A stretch of DNA of 64,000 nucleotides from Sphaerisporangium cinnabarinum (GTDB lineage: Bacteria > Actinomycetota > Actinomycetes > Actinomycetales > Cellulomonadaceae): positions 17,467-81,466 of the forward strand of contig QAPD01000028.1 in the NCBI GenBank assembly GCA_003052455.1. The letters run 5' to 3'. The notes below the pieces were generated by a model that ran no database searches, was not told the origin of the DNA, and saw nothing but the letters and a program-made list of their open reading frames with translations. Below, piece after piece: positions 26,900-36,042 of the stretch. The position numbers and the translations under genes are program-made. Numbering within the stretch: position 1 is the first letter of the stretch; the number at the start of each line of letters is the position of its first letter.

Positions 26900-28210
26900 T
26901 CAGCTGTTGAGGATCGACTCGATCTTCGCGTCGAGCTCCTCGGCGACCGTCTGCACGTCGTCGCCGTTGGCGAGCTTCGTGAAGGCGCTCTGGAGCACGT
27001 TCTGCGCCTCGACGTCGGCCCACTTCGGGGACGCCGGGGTGAGGCGAGCGTTCTGTGCCGCCTCGACGCCCGCCTGGGCGATCGGGTTGTCCTGCGGCAC
27101 CTCGCTCGCGAGGGACTTCTTCGCCGGGATCATGTTCGCCTGGGCGAGGATCGTCTGGTACTCGTCGCTCATCATGATCTCGAACGCCTTGTACGCGAGG
27201 TCCGGGTTGTTGGACTTCGCCGCGACGGCGATGTTCGAGCCACCGGCGAACACGGCCGCCGGCTCACCCGCGGTCTTGCCGGGCAGCGGGAACGCCGCGA
27301 GGTCGGAGCCGTAGGTCTCGAGGCACCCGGGGGTCACCTTCGGGTCGTCGGGCGTCGCCGAGGTCTTGATGGTGCCGGCGATCCACGTCGGGGCCGACAC
27401 GTAGGCCACCTGGCCCTCGCAGAACGGCACCTGGAGGTCGGTCTCCTGACCGTCCTTCGGCGCCAGCGACGCCTTGGTCATGAGGTCCTGGACCTGCGCG
27501 AGGCCGGCGAGGCCGCCCTCCGAGGAGAACCCGGCCTCCCACTCGCCGTCGTCGTTCTGCTCGGCGATGAAGCCGCCGTTCTCCCAGACGAAGGGAAGGG
27601 CGTTGTACCAGTCCTGGCCGGGCCAGTAGACGCCGGAGACCGTGTCCGTCTTGAGCGACTTCGCGGTCTCGACGTACTCGTCGAGAGTGGTCGGGACCGG
27701 CGTGGAGCCGGTGACCTGCGGCGTGTAGAACACGGCGCGCGAACCGGCGTAGTAGGGCAGCGCGTAGTGCTTGCCCTCCCAGTCGCCGGCCTCGACGAAG
27801 CCGCCGAGCAGGTCGTCGCCGCCGAGGGACTGGAACTCGTCCTCGGTGATCTCACGGAAGAAGCCTGCGGACGTGAAGGCCGGGGACTGCGTGTTGCCGA
27901 CCTCGACGATGTCCGGGCTGTCGGACCCGGAGAGCGACGTGGTGAGCTTGTCGACGAGGCCGGTCCAGGACTGCTCCTCGATCGTGAGGGTGCTGCCCGG
28001 GTTCTCCTCCTCGAACGTGGTCGTGAGGTACTCGCGCGCGGCGTCGGGCGTGTCCGACCCGTTGAGCCAGACGCGGATGTCGCCGGAGGCGGACTCGCCG
28101 TCGCCGGAGCCGTTGTCCTCGCTCCCGCCGCCGGTGCTGCAGGCGGTCAGCGCGAGCGCCAGGGTGATCGTCGACGCCACGGAGGCGACGACGAGACGGT
28201 TCCTCTTCAC
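26900..28210 (-). CDS. Sugar ABC transporter substrate-binding lipoprotein
   Basis: A 436-residue CUT1 binding protein. The signal peptide ends in a lipobox LTAC with C24 as the lipidated residue, followed by a Gly/Ser/Glu-rich tether. The mature part has the bacterial solute-binding family 1 pattern (IRVWLNGSDTPDAAREYL, LPYYAGSRAVFYT, ALPFVWENGGF). Together with NagB and a ROK kinase it probably binds N-acetylglucosamine, chitobiose or glucosamine (inference from context). The GTG at 28210 is chosen for its AGAGGAAG ribosome site; an upstream reading lacks a signal peptide. Confidence 0.88.
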   Translation of the reverse strand: MKRNRLVVASVASTITLALALTACSTGGGSEDNGSGDGESASGDIRVWLNGSDTPDAAREYLTTTFEEENPGSTLTIEEQSWTGLVDKLTTSLSGSDSPDIVEVGNTQSPAFTSAGFFREITEDEFQSLGGDDLLGGFVEAGDWEGKHYALPYYAGSRAVFYTPQVTGSTPVPTTLDEYVETAKSLKTDTVSGVYWPGQDWYNALPFVWENGGFIAEQNDDGEWEAGFSSEGGLAGLAQVQDLMTKASLAPKDGQETDLQVPFCEGQVAYVSAPTWIAGTIKTSATPDDPKVTPGCLETYGSDLAAFPLPGKTAGEPAAVFAGGSNIAVAAKSNNPDLAYKAFEIMMSDEYQTILAQANMIPAKKSLASEVPQDNPIAQAGVEAAQNARLTPASPKWADVEAQNVLQSAFTKLANGDDVQTVAEELDAKIESILNS

Positions 28211-28418
28211 TGGGTGCTTCCTCTCGGTGATTCTTGGTGGTGGCGGCGATGCCCCCACCGGAGGTGTGGCAGGAGTCCTGCGTAATCGAGCGTGTGCAGG
28301 GGTGCTGCTGTGTTACTGCGTTCCTGGGGGTGCTGCACTGGGGGTCCCAGGAGGTCTGAGGGGCGGGTCGTGGCCCGCGCCCCGGTCGGGCAGAGAGGTC
28401 AGGCGGAGCGTCGTCGGC
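28211..28418 (-). promoter_or_regulatory. Leader/promoter region of the amino-sugar operon
   Basis: A 208-bp gap between regulator and binding protein. It has a repeated GGGGTGCTGC motif (28310 and 28329 regions) but no copy of the TTAGTA-TACTAA palindrome found before the regulator gene. No convincing -35/-10 pair was found. Confidence 0.35.
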
Positions 28419-29579
28419 TCACGAGACCCCCAGCTGTCCGGAGAGGACGAGGACGGCGGCCCCAGCGAGGACGACGTCTTCGTCGAGCGTGGCCATCCGC
28501 ACCTGCAGCCCGCTGCCGATGACCGGCATGGTGCGGGAGCGGATGGTCTCGAACGCCGACTCGCGCAGGGGTCCGTCGAGCAGGTCCGCCGGACCGCTCA
28601 CGAGCACCTCCGCGAGGTTGAGCGCACTGACGACAGGGGCCAGGGCGATGCCCAGCGTCCTGCCCACCGACGCCAGCACGGCGTCGGAAGCCTCGGTGTC
28701 GAGCCCGTCCACCGCGCGGCGCAGCGCCGGCACGGACAGCACGGTCTCCAGGCAGCCGCGGCGCCCGCAGGCGCACGGCTCGCCGTCCTCGACCACGGTC
28801 ACGTGGCCGAGCTCGCCGGCGGCGTCGGCGTGCCCGTGCACGCGTGCGCCGTCGACCATGATGCCGGCACCCACGCCCTCGCCCACGGTGAGGACGAGCA
28901 GGCCGTCGCCGGCCGCTCCCCCGAACGTGAACTCGCCGAGCGCGGCGATGTTCGCGTCGTTGGCGACATGGACCGCGAGCCCGAGCCGCTCCGTGAGCTG
29001 CGCGGCGAGCGGGACGTCGTACCAGCGCCGGTTCGGCGCCTCGATGACGCGGCCCTCAGCGTCGACGACGCCGGGCGACCCGATCCCCACGCCGATGACC
29101 GGCTGGGTCGCGGACGCGATGAGGCCGCGGCAGAACCGCATGAGGAGGTCGACGAGCTCGGTCCCGGTACGGCCGTCCACGGCGAGGCTCTGCCGGACGA
29201 CGAAGTCGCCCGTGAGCGTGACGACGGCGCCGCGCAGGACCTCGTCGTCGGTGAGGTCGACGGAGACGATCTGGTAGGCGCTCGTGCGCATCCCGACGAG
29301 GATCGCCGGCTTGCCGACGCGCTGGCCGGGACGCACGCCGAGCTCCTCGACCAGGCCCTCGGCGATGAGCACGGACACCAGGTCCGAGATGGTCACACGA
29401 GTGAGGGACGTGGCGCGCGCGAGGTCGGCGCGCGACGTGGGTCCCTCGTGGAACAGGTGCTGCAGCACGAGCGACCGGTTGTGGGCCCGAGCGTGCTCGG
29501 GGAGCACCTTCGAGGTCGGCCTGAGCCCTGTGCTCAGTCGCCTCCTCGGTGCGCCGGTGCCGGTGACTGCCGTTGTCAT
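28419..29579 (-). CDS. ROK family transcriptional regulator (NagC/XylR type)
   Basis: A 386-residue regulator. An N-terminal winged helix-turn-helix (about residues 36-85: TSRADLARATSLTRVTIS then DLVSVLIAEGLVEE) is joined to a ROK sugar-sensing domain with VGIGSPGVVD, VANDANIAALGE and GHVTVVEDGEPCACGRRGCLE (zinc motif). It probably represses the operon downstream until the sugar or its phosphate binds. A palindrome overlaps its own start region, so it is likely autoregulated. Confidence 0.9.
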   Translation of the reverse strand: MTTAVTGTGAPRRRLSTGLRPTSKVLPEHARAHNRSLVLQHLFHEGPTSRADLARATSLTRVTISDLVSVLIAEGLVEELGVRPGQRVGKPAILVGMRTSAYQIVSVDLTDDEVLRGAVVTLTGDFVVRQSLAVDGRTGTELVDLLMRFCRGLIASATQPVIGVGIGSPGVVDAEGRVIEAPNRRWYDVPLAAQLTERLGLAVHVANDANIAALGEFTFGGAAGDGLLVLTVGEGVGAGIMVDGARVHGHADAAGELGHVTVVEDGEPCACGRRGCLETVLSVPALRRAVDGLDTEASDAVLASVGRTLGIALAPVVSALNLAEVLVSGPADLLDGPLRESAFETIRSRTMPVIGSGLQVRMATLDEDVVLAGAAVLVLSGQLGVS

Positions 29580-29584
29580 GTTTG

Positions 29585-29605
29585 TTAGTAGACTGCCTTT
29601 ACTAA
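29585..29605. promoter_or_regulatory. Candidate ROK-regulator operator
   Basis: Inverted repeat TTAGTA-N9-TACTAA, AT-rich in a GC-rich setting, 6 bp upstream of the regulator start codon at 29579. The size and symmetry fit ROK-type operators. Confidence 0.6.
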
Positions 29606-29692
29606 GTGGCTGTCAACTCCCTCCCGGCTTCGTGACCGAAATGTAGCCGAGGAGGCCACGACGCGGGACCTTGGTCCCACGGCCGCCGCTCG

Positions 29693-30643
29693 TCAGGGAG
29701 CCGCGGCGATCCAGCCCCGCGCGCCGGCGTGCTCGACCGAGCGGGACGCGACCCGCACGGCGCCCTCCAGCGCGAGGCGCCACGACGACCCGCGCGCCAC
29801 CGCCGCGGCGAACGCGCCGTGGACCACGTCGCCCGCACCCAGCGTGTCGACGACGGCGCCCGGCCGAGGGACCGCGACCTCGTACCTCTCCCCCGCGTCG
29901 AGCACCTCGACGGGCAGCGCACCACGGGTCCGCGCGACGAGCCTCGGCCCGAGCGCGGCGACGACGTCGAGCACGTCGTCCGTCGCGACGCCGGGCGGCC
30001 GGAAGTCCGCGGACACGACCACGGCGTCGCACAGCCCGATCATCGCGGGCGCGTCGGGCTTCCAGGAGCCCCCGTCCAGCACGACGACGCACCCGCGCTC
30101 CCGCGCGCGGCGCGCGACCCGGAGCGCGAGCCCGGGGTGGTGCCCGTCGAGCAGCAGGACGTCCCCGGGGCCGAGCGCGTCCAGGAGGTCCGCCGCGCGC
30201 CCCGGCACGACGAGCGGCGCGTCCGTGAGGTCGTCGAAGCCGGACGCGTTCGTGCTCACGACCGCACGCTCCCCGGTCGCGCGGGTGACGAGCACGGTCG
30301 AGACCGCGGGCTGGGCACACCCTGCCGCACCGTCGGCGGCGTCGACGAGCGCGACGCCCGCCGCCTCGAGCTCGGACCGCACGACCGCGGCGAGGGGCCC
30401 GTGGCCCGCGGCGGTCACGAGGGTCGTCGGGACGCCGAGCGCGACGGCGGTCGCCGCGGCGTTCGCGGCCGGGCCGCCGAACGTCGCGGCGAGGGACCGC
30501 GCGACGACCTTCTCGTCGGGTCCGGGCAGGGCGTCGACGACCTGGACGACGTCGAGGGTCACGAGTCCGCAGCACACCAGCACGCGCCCATCCTCGCGCG
30601 CGGACCGGCGCGTCCGCACGGCGCCGGGCGGCGGTCGGATCAC
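29693..30643 (-). CDS. PfkB family carbohydrate kinase
   Basis: A 316-residue ribokinase-like sugar kinase. The first signature FGGPAANAAATAVALG is at about residues 55-70 and the second, DTLGAGDVVHGAF with the catalytic Asp, near residue 265. The substrate is unknown; the lack of a neighbouring transporter or isomerase gives no hint. The N-terminal 18 residues (Arg/Pro-rich) are not conserved in the family, and a GTG at the VLVCCGLV segment is an equally possible start. It is divergent from the DUF4349 gene. Confidence 0.85.
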   Translation of the reverse strand: MIRPPPGAVRTRRSAREDGRVLVCCGLVTLDVVQVVDALPGPDEKVVARSLAATFGGPAANAAATAVALGVPTTLVTAAGHGPLAAVVRSELEAAGVALVDAADGAAGCAQPAVSTVLVTRATGERAVVSTNASGFDDLTDAPLVVPGRAADLLDALGPGDVLLLDGHHPGLALRVARRARERGCVVVLDGGSWKPDAPAMIGLCDAVVVSADFRPPGVATDDVLDVVAALGPRLVARTRGALPVEVLDAGERYEVAVPRPGAVVDTLGAGDVVHGAFAAAVARGSSWRLALEGAVRVASRSVEHAGARGWIAAAP

Positions 30644-30716
30644 GGTCAGTTCACAAGACGGTCACGATGTGGGTGCGGCTGTCCGGTTCGCGCGGTTGGC
30701 CCCCTACCCTCGCAGC

Positions 30717-31688
30717 ATGCGGACCACTCGCCCTCTCGCCGTCGTCGCCGCGCTGGTCCTCGGCGGCGCGCTCCTGGCCGGCTGCTCCGCGATGTCGGGG
30801 GACAGCGCGTCCGACTCCGGCGCGGGGTCCGAGGCGGCGGTCGTCGACGGCACCGACACCTCGTCCGGCGCCTCCGCCGGTATCGCGCCCGGCGACGAGG
30901 ACGCCGTGGTCGAGGCGGACCGCGAGATCGTCACCACCGGCTCGGTGACCGTCGTCGCGAAGGACCCGTCGGCGGCCGCCGAGCAGGTCGCCGAGCTCGC
31001 GGAGAGCGCGGGAGGTCGGGTCGAGAGCCGTCGGCAGTCCGAGCCCGAGGGCGACGCGCGGCCCACGGCCGAGCTGACGGTGCGCGTGCCCGCGGCCCAG
31101 ACGACCGCGACCGTGGACGCGCTCGGCCAGGTCGGCGAGGTGCGCGACCTCGCGATCGAGGCGGTCGACGTGACCGGCACCGCGCGCGACCTCGACGCCC
31201 GCGTCGCGGCGCTCACCACGTCGGTCGAGCGGCTGCGGACCCTCATGGGCGACGCCGCGACGACCGCGGACCTGCTCGCCGCCGAGCAGGAGCTCACGAC
31301 CCGCCAGGCGGAGCTCGAGTCGTTGCAGTCGCAGCGCGCCGCGCTCACGGACCAGGTGTCGATGTCGACGCTGCACGTCACGGTCGTGCAGGTGGCGCCG
31401 ACCGAGCAGCTCGCGCCCGGCGGCTTCCTCGGCGGGCTGCAGAACGGCTGGAACGCTCTGCTCACGACGCTGAACGGCCTGGTCGTCGTCCTCGGCGCCC
31501 TGCTCCCGTGGCTCGTCGTCGCCGGTCTCGTGCTGCTCGTCGTGCGCTGGGTGCTGCGCCGGGTGCGCCGTCGTGCGCAGGACGGCGGCGCTCCCCCGGC
31601 CGACGACGGCGGCACGGCACCGGACGACGACCCGGGGGCGCCGTCCTCCGGGCGGGCTCCGCTCGTCGGGGCGTCCGCCCGTGACTGA
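30717..31688 (+). CDS. DUF4349 domain lipoprotein
   Basis: A 323-residue membrane-anchored protein. The lipobox LLAGC places the lipidated cysteine at C23. A DUF4349 domain (about residues 70-250) includes a coiled-coil-like stretch with RDLDARVAALTTSVERLRTLM. A membrane helix lies at about 254-280 and a charged cytosolic tail follows. The function is unknown; the dual anchoring (lipid plus C-terminal helix) is typical of the family. The ATG at 30717 has TACCCT 6 nt upstream. It overlaps the next gene by 8 nt. Confidence 0.85.
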   Translation: MRTTRPLAVVAALVLGGALLAGCSAMSGDSASDSGAGSEAAVVDGTDTSSGASAGIAPGDEDAVVEADREIVTTGSVTVVAKDPSAAAEQVAELAESAGGRVESRRQSEPEGDARPTAELTVRVPAAQTTATVDALGQVGEVRDLAIEAVDVTGTARDLDARVAALTTSVERLRTLMGDAATTADLLAAEQELTTRQAELESLQSQRAALTDQVSMSTLHVTVVQVAPTEQLAPGGFLGGLQNGWNALLTTLNGLVVVLGALLPWLVVAGLVLLVVRWVLRRVRRRAQDGGAPPADDGGTAPDDDPGAPSSGRAPLVGASARD

Positions 31689-32031
31689 GCCCGTCGCTCG
31701 CGAGGGCACCGGGCGGGTCGCGCGCCTGTGGGCCGACGACGAGGGCACGGCCCGGCTCGCCGGGCACCTCGTGACGCGCGTGTGCACGCACTGGGACACG
31801 GTCGGGCCGCAGACGTTCCCCCGGCACGTCAACCCGGAGCCGCGCGTGCAGTGGCGGGCCCACCTCGACGGCCCGGACGGCGACGACGAGGACCTGTACA
31901 GCGACGACCCCGGCGCGCCCCCGCTCCCTCGTGACGACGACGCCCGGCTCGAGGTCAGGGGGCGACGGCTGCGGCTCGAGTGGCTCGAGGGCGACGAGGC
32001 GGCGGCGGCCTGGGAGCGCTACGGCTGGTGA
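31681..32031 (+). CDS. Conserved hypothetical protein
   Basis: A 116-residue soluble, acidic protein with no motif I recognise. HWDTVGPQTFPRHVN and a Trp-rich end (LEWLEGDEAAAAWERYGW) are its most distinct parts. The GTG at 31681 overlaps the DUF4349 stop by 8 nt, so it is probably co-translated with that gene. Confidence 0.6.
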   Translation: MTEPVAREGTGRVARLWADDEGTARLAGHLVTRVCTHWDTVGPQTFPRHVNPEPRVQWRAHLDGPDGDDEDLYSDDPGAPPLPRDDDARLEVRGRRLRLEWLEGDEAAAAWERYGW

Positions 32032-32054
32032 CCGCGACCGGGTGCTGGTACGAC

Positions 32055-32088
32055 GACGGCCCGCACCCCGGGAGGGGTGCGGGCCGTC
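32055..32088. terminator. Bidirectional terminator between 31681-32031 gene and tmRNA
   Basis: 15-bp perfect stem GACGGCCCGCACCCC / GGGGTGCGGGCCGTC with loop GGGA. It serves the plus-strand gene and the minus-strand tmRNA. Confidence 0.8.
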
Positions 32089-32098
32089 GCCGCAGGGG

Positions 32099-32462
32099 TG
32101 GAGGTGCGGGGAATCGAACCCCGGTCCGGTGACGCCGATCGAGGACTTCTCCGGGCGCAGTCTGCTGTCGTTTTTCTCGGCCCCCGCACTCACGCAGACA
32201 AGATGCGGACGGGCTCAGTCACCTGAAAGTCCCCGCAGCCCCGGTGACGAGGACTGCGAGCAGTGGCTCTCTAGATGACGCCAGGATCCGAGTCGAGAGC
32301 TAGCTCGGGCTGACGGACTTCGGGGCTCGCTCAGGCGGCGAGGGCGAAGTCGGTGCGCTTGTTATCGGCACCTGTGTTTTGCAGACATCGTTTACGAGAT
32401 AAGCCTGCATCCTCGGCCCGCTTCTCCTCGAAGCACGACCACCGTCGAAACCGATCACCCCC
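32099..32462 (-). ncRNA. ssrA: Transfer-messenger RNA (tmRNA)
   Basis: A 364-nt tmRNA that rescues stalled ribosomes. Its 5' end GGGGGTGATCGGTTTCGACG and 3' end GGTTCGATTCCCCGCACCTCC pair as the tRNA-like acceptor stem, with discriminator A. The resume frame at 32369-32331 encodes the tag ADNKRTDFALAA then TGA, a normal proteolysis tag ending in ALAA. CCA is not encoded. The partner gene smpB is 680 bp away on the same strand. Confidence 0.97.
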
Positions 32463-32608
32463 TGTGCAGTTGTCAAGCACTGCGCGGCGCCCGGGCGGAC
32501 CCGGACCTCGTGCAGCAGGTCCAGCCTACGCGATCAACGCCGTGCCCCGCACGGATATTTCCGCGCGGCCGGGTACCGGCGGTCTCGCCGCCGGTACCCG
32601 CGTCGCGG

Positions 32609-33022
32609 CTACTTCTTCCGGCTCAGCGAGTCGACGAGCAGCCCGCCGGCGATCCCGAGCAGGAACACGTCCTTGGCGAGCCCGGTCCCCTGCTCGGTGG
32701 GGCGGACACCGTCCTCGCGCGTCATGCCCGGGGTCTTGAGGTACATGCCCACGAGGCCGGCCGAGAAGACGCCCAGCCCGACGGCGACGAGCCCGGTCGG
32801 GACGAAGGGCGCCACGAGCGCCGCGCCGAGCGCGATCTCGGCGGTCGACAGGGTCTTGGTGAACTGCTTCGGCTCGACGTCCCCGAGGAACGAGTACGTG
32901 CCGGCGGCCATCCCGTGCAGTCCCTGCGCGGTCTCCTCGTCGGCACCGCGCTTGCTCAGGCCGGAGTTGAGGATGTACGCCCCCGCCGCGAGGCGCGGGA
33001 TGTACTGGCGGAGCTTGACCAT
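32609..33022 (-). CDS. Small DoxX-like membrane protein
   Basis: A 137-residue protein with about four hydrophobic segments. RLAAGAYILNSGLSKRG at the start, LSTAEIALGAALVAPFVPTG in the middle and KDVFLLGIAGGLLVDSL at the end resemble DoxX/SURF4-type proteins. The function is unknown. The ATG at 33022 has an AGGAGG ribosome site. Confidence 0.7.
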   Translation of the reverse strand: MVKLRQYIPRLAAGAYILNSGLSKRGADEETAQGLHGMAAGTYSFLGDVEPKQFTKTLSTAEIALGAALVAPFVPTGLVAVGLGVFSAGLVGMYLKTPGMTREDGVRPTEQGTGLAKDVFLLGIAGGLLVDSLSRKK

Positions 33023-33141
33023 GGGGCCTCCTGGTTCGCGGTCGTCGTCTCGCCCTCGACCGTACGTCGAGGGCGACCGCGTCACCAGCGGGTGGGGCCG
33101 GCGTCGGGCACCCGTCTCCGTGCGGGACCCCGCGCGAGGCG

Positions 33142-33612
33142 TCAGCGCAGCTCGCGCTGCCGCATGGCGCGCTGCGCCTCGCGGTTGTCCTGCTTCTCGC
33201 GGAGAGCCTGGCGCTTGTCGTACTCCTTCTTGCCGCGCGCGAGCGCGATCTCGACCTTGGCGCGGCCGTCGAGGAAGTACAGCGCGAGGGGCACGATCGT
33301 GTGCCCCTTCTCGCGCGTCTTGGACTCCAGGCGCAGGATCTCCTCCTTGTGCAGGAGCAGCTTGCGCTTGCGCCGCGGGGCGTGGTTGTTCCACGTGCCC
33401 TCGGTGTACTCGGGGATGTGGACGTTCTCGAGCCAGGCCTCGCCGCGGTCGACCGCGACGTAGCCGTCGACGAGCGACGCCCTGCCCATCCGCAGCGCCT
33501 TGACCTCGGTCCCGGAGAGCACGATCCCCGCCTCGTACACGTCCTCGATCACGTAGTCGTGGCGTGCCTTGCGGTTGCTGGCGACGACCTTGCGGCCGCT
33601 GTCCTTCGCCAT
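33142..33612 (-). CDS. smpB: SsrA-binding protein SmpB
   Basis: A 156-residue basic protein that binds tmRNA and brings it to stalled ribosomes. Family blocks are [36 protein letters not shown] and HIPEY. The lysine/arginine-rich C-terminal tail ([14 protein letters not shown]) is the part that enters the mRNA channel. It is encoded between ftsEX/M23 and ssrA, a common actinobacterial order. Confidence 0.96.
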   Translation of the reverse strand: MAKDSGRKVVASNRKARHDYVIEDVYEAGIVLSGTEVKALRMGRASLVDGYVAVDRGEAWLENVHIPEYTEGTWNNHAPRRKRKLLLHKEEILRLESKTREKGHTIVPLALYFLDGRAKVEIALARGKKEYDKRQALREKQDNREAQRAMRQRELR

Positions 33613-33731
33613 CCGTGTCCTACCGTCCTTCGTCGCTGTCGGTGCTGTCCCCGGGATCCGAGGCGTTCGTCCGGGCGCCCCAGCGTACGGGTGCCCGACG
33701 ACGCCTGGTACCGATTATCCCCCGGGTGCGG

Positions 33732-35120
33732 TCAGCGCAGCACGGACATCGGGTCGATCGTGGACCCGTTGACGTACACCTCGAAGTGCAGGTGGCACGC
33801 CCCCGAGAGGCCGGTGTTGCCCGAGTACCCGATGACGTCGCCCTTGTTGACGGTCCGGCCCGACGACACCGCGAAGCGCGTGAGGTGGTTGTAGCTCGTC
33901 ATGAGGTTCTTGCCGCCCACCGTGCCGTGGTTGATCAGCACCTGGTTGCCGAACCCGTTGCGCCACTGGGCGTGGACGACGGTCCCGGGCCCGGACGCCA
34001 TGATCGGTGTGCCGCAGTAGGCCCGCAGGTCGGTCCCCGCGTGCAGGCGGTAGTAGCCGAGGATGGGGTGCAGCCGCATCCCGTAGCTCGACGTGACGTA
34101 GGGCACCGCCGTCGGGTACGACAGGAAGCTCGAGATGCTGCCGCGGTCGCCGCCGGAGGACGACCCGCCGCCCCCGCCGGAGGACGACCCGCCGCCCCCG
34201 CCGCCACCGCCACCGCCACCACCGGACTGCTGGCTCTGCTGCTGGCGGCGCGCCTCCTCCTCGGCGGCCTTGCGGTCACGCTCGGCCTGCTCCGCGATGA
34301 TGCCCTTGATCTCGCTCTGCAGGGACTGCTGCGCGGCCTCGTTCTCGGCGACCTTCGCCTCGGCCGCGGACTTGCGCTCCTCGATCGTCGCCTTCTTGGC
34401 CTGCTGGTCGACGATGAGCTGCTCGACCTCGGCCTTGCGGTCCGCCGCGGCCGTGCGTGCGGCCTCCGCGGCGACGAGGTTCTCGTCCGCCTGCTGCTTG
34501 AGGTCGGTGACCGTCTCGCGCACCGCCTGGAGGCGCGCCTCGCGGTTGCGCGACACGGACTCCGCCTCGAGGAGCTCCTGGAGCGAGCGGGACTGGCTGC
34601 GTGCCGCCGTCGAGGAGACGGCGTACTCCGCGATGAACTCCTCGGTGCTCTGCGCACCCGTGACGATGCCGAGGCTCGAGACGTCGCCCTGACCGCGGTA
34701 CGCCTGACGCGCCATCTCGGCGATGCTCGACTTGGCGTCGGCCACCTCGGTCGCACCGCGCTCGATCTCTGCGCTGATCGCGGCCTCCTGGCCCAGCGCG
34801 TCCTCGAGCCGCTGCGCGAGCAGCTCCGCCTCGCGCTGCGTCCGCTCGACCTCGGCCTGGGCGGCGTCGAGCTCGGCCTGCGCGACGGGCAGCCGCGCCT
34901 CGATGGCCTGGAGGTCCACGACGGCCTGGGCGAGCGCCGAGTCCGTGTCCTCGAGCTCGGACTGGAGCTGCTCGCGGCTGCCGAGGATCTCGGACTGGCG
35001 GCGCTCCGCCGCGGCGCGGCGGTCGTCGATGTCGTCGGCGGACGCCGAGGCGACACCGCCCACGAGGAGCAGGGTCGTGGCGATCAGAGCCGCTGTCGCG
35101 CGGCGGAGGTCCCGGGTCAT
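33732..35120 (-). CDS. Coiled-coil M23 family peptidoglycan hydrolase (FtsEX partner)
   Basis: A 462-residue exported protein. The signal peptide (about residues 8-28) ends at ASADD. Two long coiled coils (about 30-245) are followed by a Gly/Ser linker made of repeated GGGG and SSGGGGG units, then a LytM/M23 domain (about 335-462). The zinc ligands are visible as LHAGTDLRA (HxxxD) and CHLHFEVY (HxH). Coiled-coil M23 proteins next to ftsEX are activated by FtsX for septal wall cleavage (EnvC/RipC-like role, inferred). Its ATG is one base from the ftsX stop. Confidence 0.88.
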   Translation of the reverse strand: MTRDLRRATAALIATTLLLVGGVASASADDIDDRRAAAERRQSEILGSREQLQSELEDTDSALAQAVVDLQAIEARLPVAQAELDAAQAEVERTQREAELLAQRLEDALGQEAAISAEIERGATEVADAKSSIAEMARQAYRGQGDVSSLGIVTGAQSTEEFIAEYAVSSTAARSQSRSLQELLEAESVSRNREARLQAVRETVTDLKQQADENLVAAEAARTAAADRKAEVEQLIVDQQAKKATIEERKSAAEAKVAENEAAQQSLQSEIKGIIAEQAERDRKAAEEEARRQQQSQQSGGGGGGGGGGGGSSSGGGGGSSSGGDRGSISSFLSYPTAVPYVTSSYGMRLHPILGYYRLHAGTDLRAYCGTPIMASGPGTVVHAQWRNGFGNQVLINHGTVGGKNLMTSYNHLTRFAVSSGRTVNKGDVIGYSGNTGLSGACHLHFEVYVNGSTIDPMSVLR

Positions 35121-35121
35121 C

Positions 35122-36042
35122 TCACACCCTCGTGTGGCGGTTGAGCGTGACGACCGAGGACACGGCCGCCAGCAGGAAAGCGATCCCGACGAGGACGGGT
35201 GCGATGCGCAGCACGTCCGCCTCGTCGACGTAGGCCACCCACGTCACGGACTGGGACAACCAGTCGGTGACGAGGTACTTCACCCCGACCCAGAGCCCGC
35301 CCACCGCGAGGACCGCGCCGAGCACGGCGGCGATCGCCCCCTCGAGGAGGAAGGGGAGCTGGATGAACAGGTTCGACGCCCCGACGAGCCGCATGATGCC
35401 CGTCTCGCGCCGTCGGCTCAGCGCGGAGAGGCGGATCGTCGTCGTGATGAGCAGCACGGCGGCGAGCAGCATGACCGCCGCGAGGCCGGCCGCGAGCAGC
35501 GACGCGCGGTTGAGCGCGAGGAAGAGCGAGTCGAAGATGCGGCGCTGGTCCTCGACCACCTCGACGCCCGGCCGCCCCGTCACGACGTCGTTGACGACCT
35601 CGTAGTTCTCCGGGTTGGTGAGCTTGAGGCGGAAGGACGCCTGCATGTCGTCGACCGTGAGCTGCGTGCCGAGGTACCCGTCGGGGTAGCGCTCGGTGAA
35701 CGCCGCGAACGCGTCGTCCTTGGACTCGAAGTACACCGTCTGGATCTCGTCGCCGAGCTCGGTGTCGAACAGGTCCTCGATCGCCGCGATCTGCTCGGGC
35801 GTGGCCTCGCCCGCCGCGCACGTGGGCGACGGCGACCCGGCCGGGCACAGGAAGACGGACACCTCGACCTTGTCGTACCAGTCGTCCTTGAGCTTGCCGA
35901 TCTGCGCCTGGAGCAGCAGGGACGACCCGACGAACGTCAGCGAGACGAAGGTGACGAGCACGACGGAGACCGCCATGGAGACGTTGCGCCGCAGGCCCTG
36001 GCCGAGCTCCGCGAGGATGAACTGGAGTCGCACGCCGCTCAC
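35122..36042 (-). CDS. ftsX: Cell division permease-like protein FtsX
   Basis: A 306-residue membrane protein with four helices: one near residues 22-45, then three in the last third. A large extracellular domain between the first two is the part that contacts cell-wall hydrolases. [16 protein letters not shown] at the start and [23 protein letters not shown] near residue 210 are FtsX signatures. The GTG start overlaps the ftsE stop (GTGA). Confidence 0.94.
   Translation of the reverse strand: MSGVRLQFILAELGQGLRRNVSMAVSVVLVTFVSLTFVGSSLLLQAQIGKLKDDWYDKVEVSVFLCPAGSPSPTCAAGEATPEQIAAIEDLFDTELGDEIQTVYFESKDDAFAAFTERYPDGYLGTQLTVDDMQASFRLKLTNPENYEVVNDVVTGRPGVEVVEDQRRIFDSLFLALNRASLLAAGLAAVMLLAAVLLITTTIRLSALSRRRETGIMRLVGASNLFIQLPFLLEGAIAAVLGAVLAVGGLWVGVKYLVTDWLSQSVTWVAYVDEADVLRIAPVLVGIAFLLAAVSSVVTLNRHTRV

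Noticed and set aside
28419..29579. ROK regulator as a second sugar kinase
   Set aside because: It has an N-terminal helix-turn-helix of about 85 residues, which the kinase at 23828-24856 lacks.
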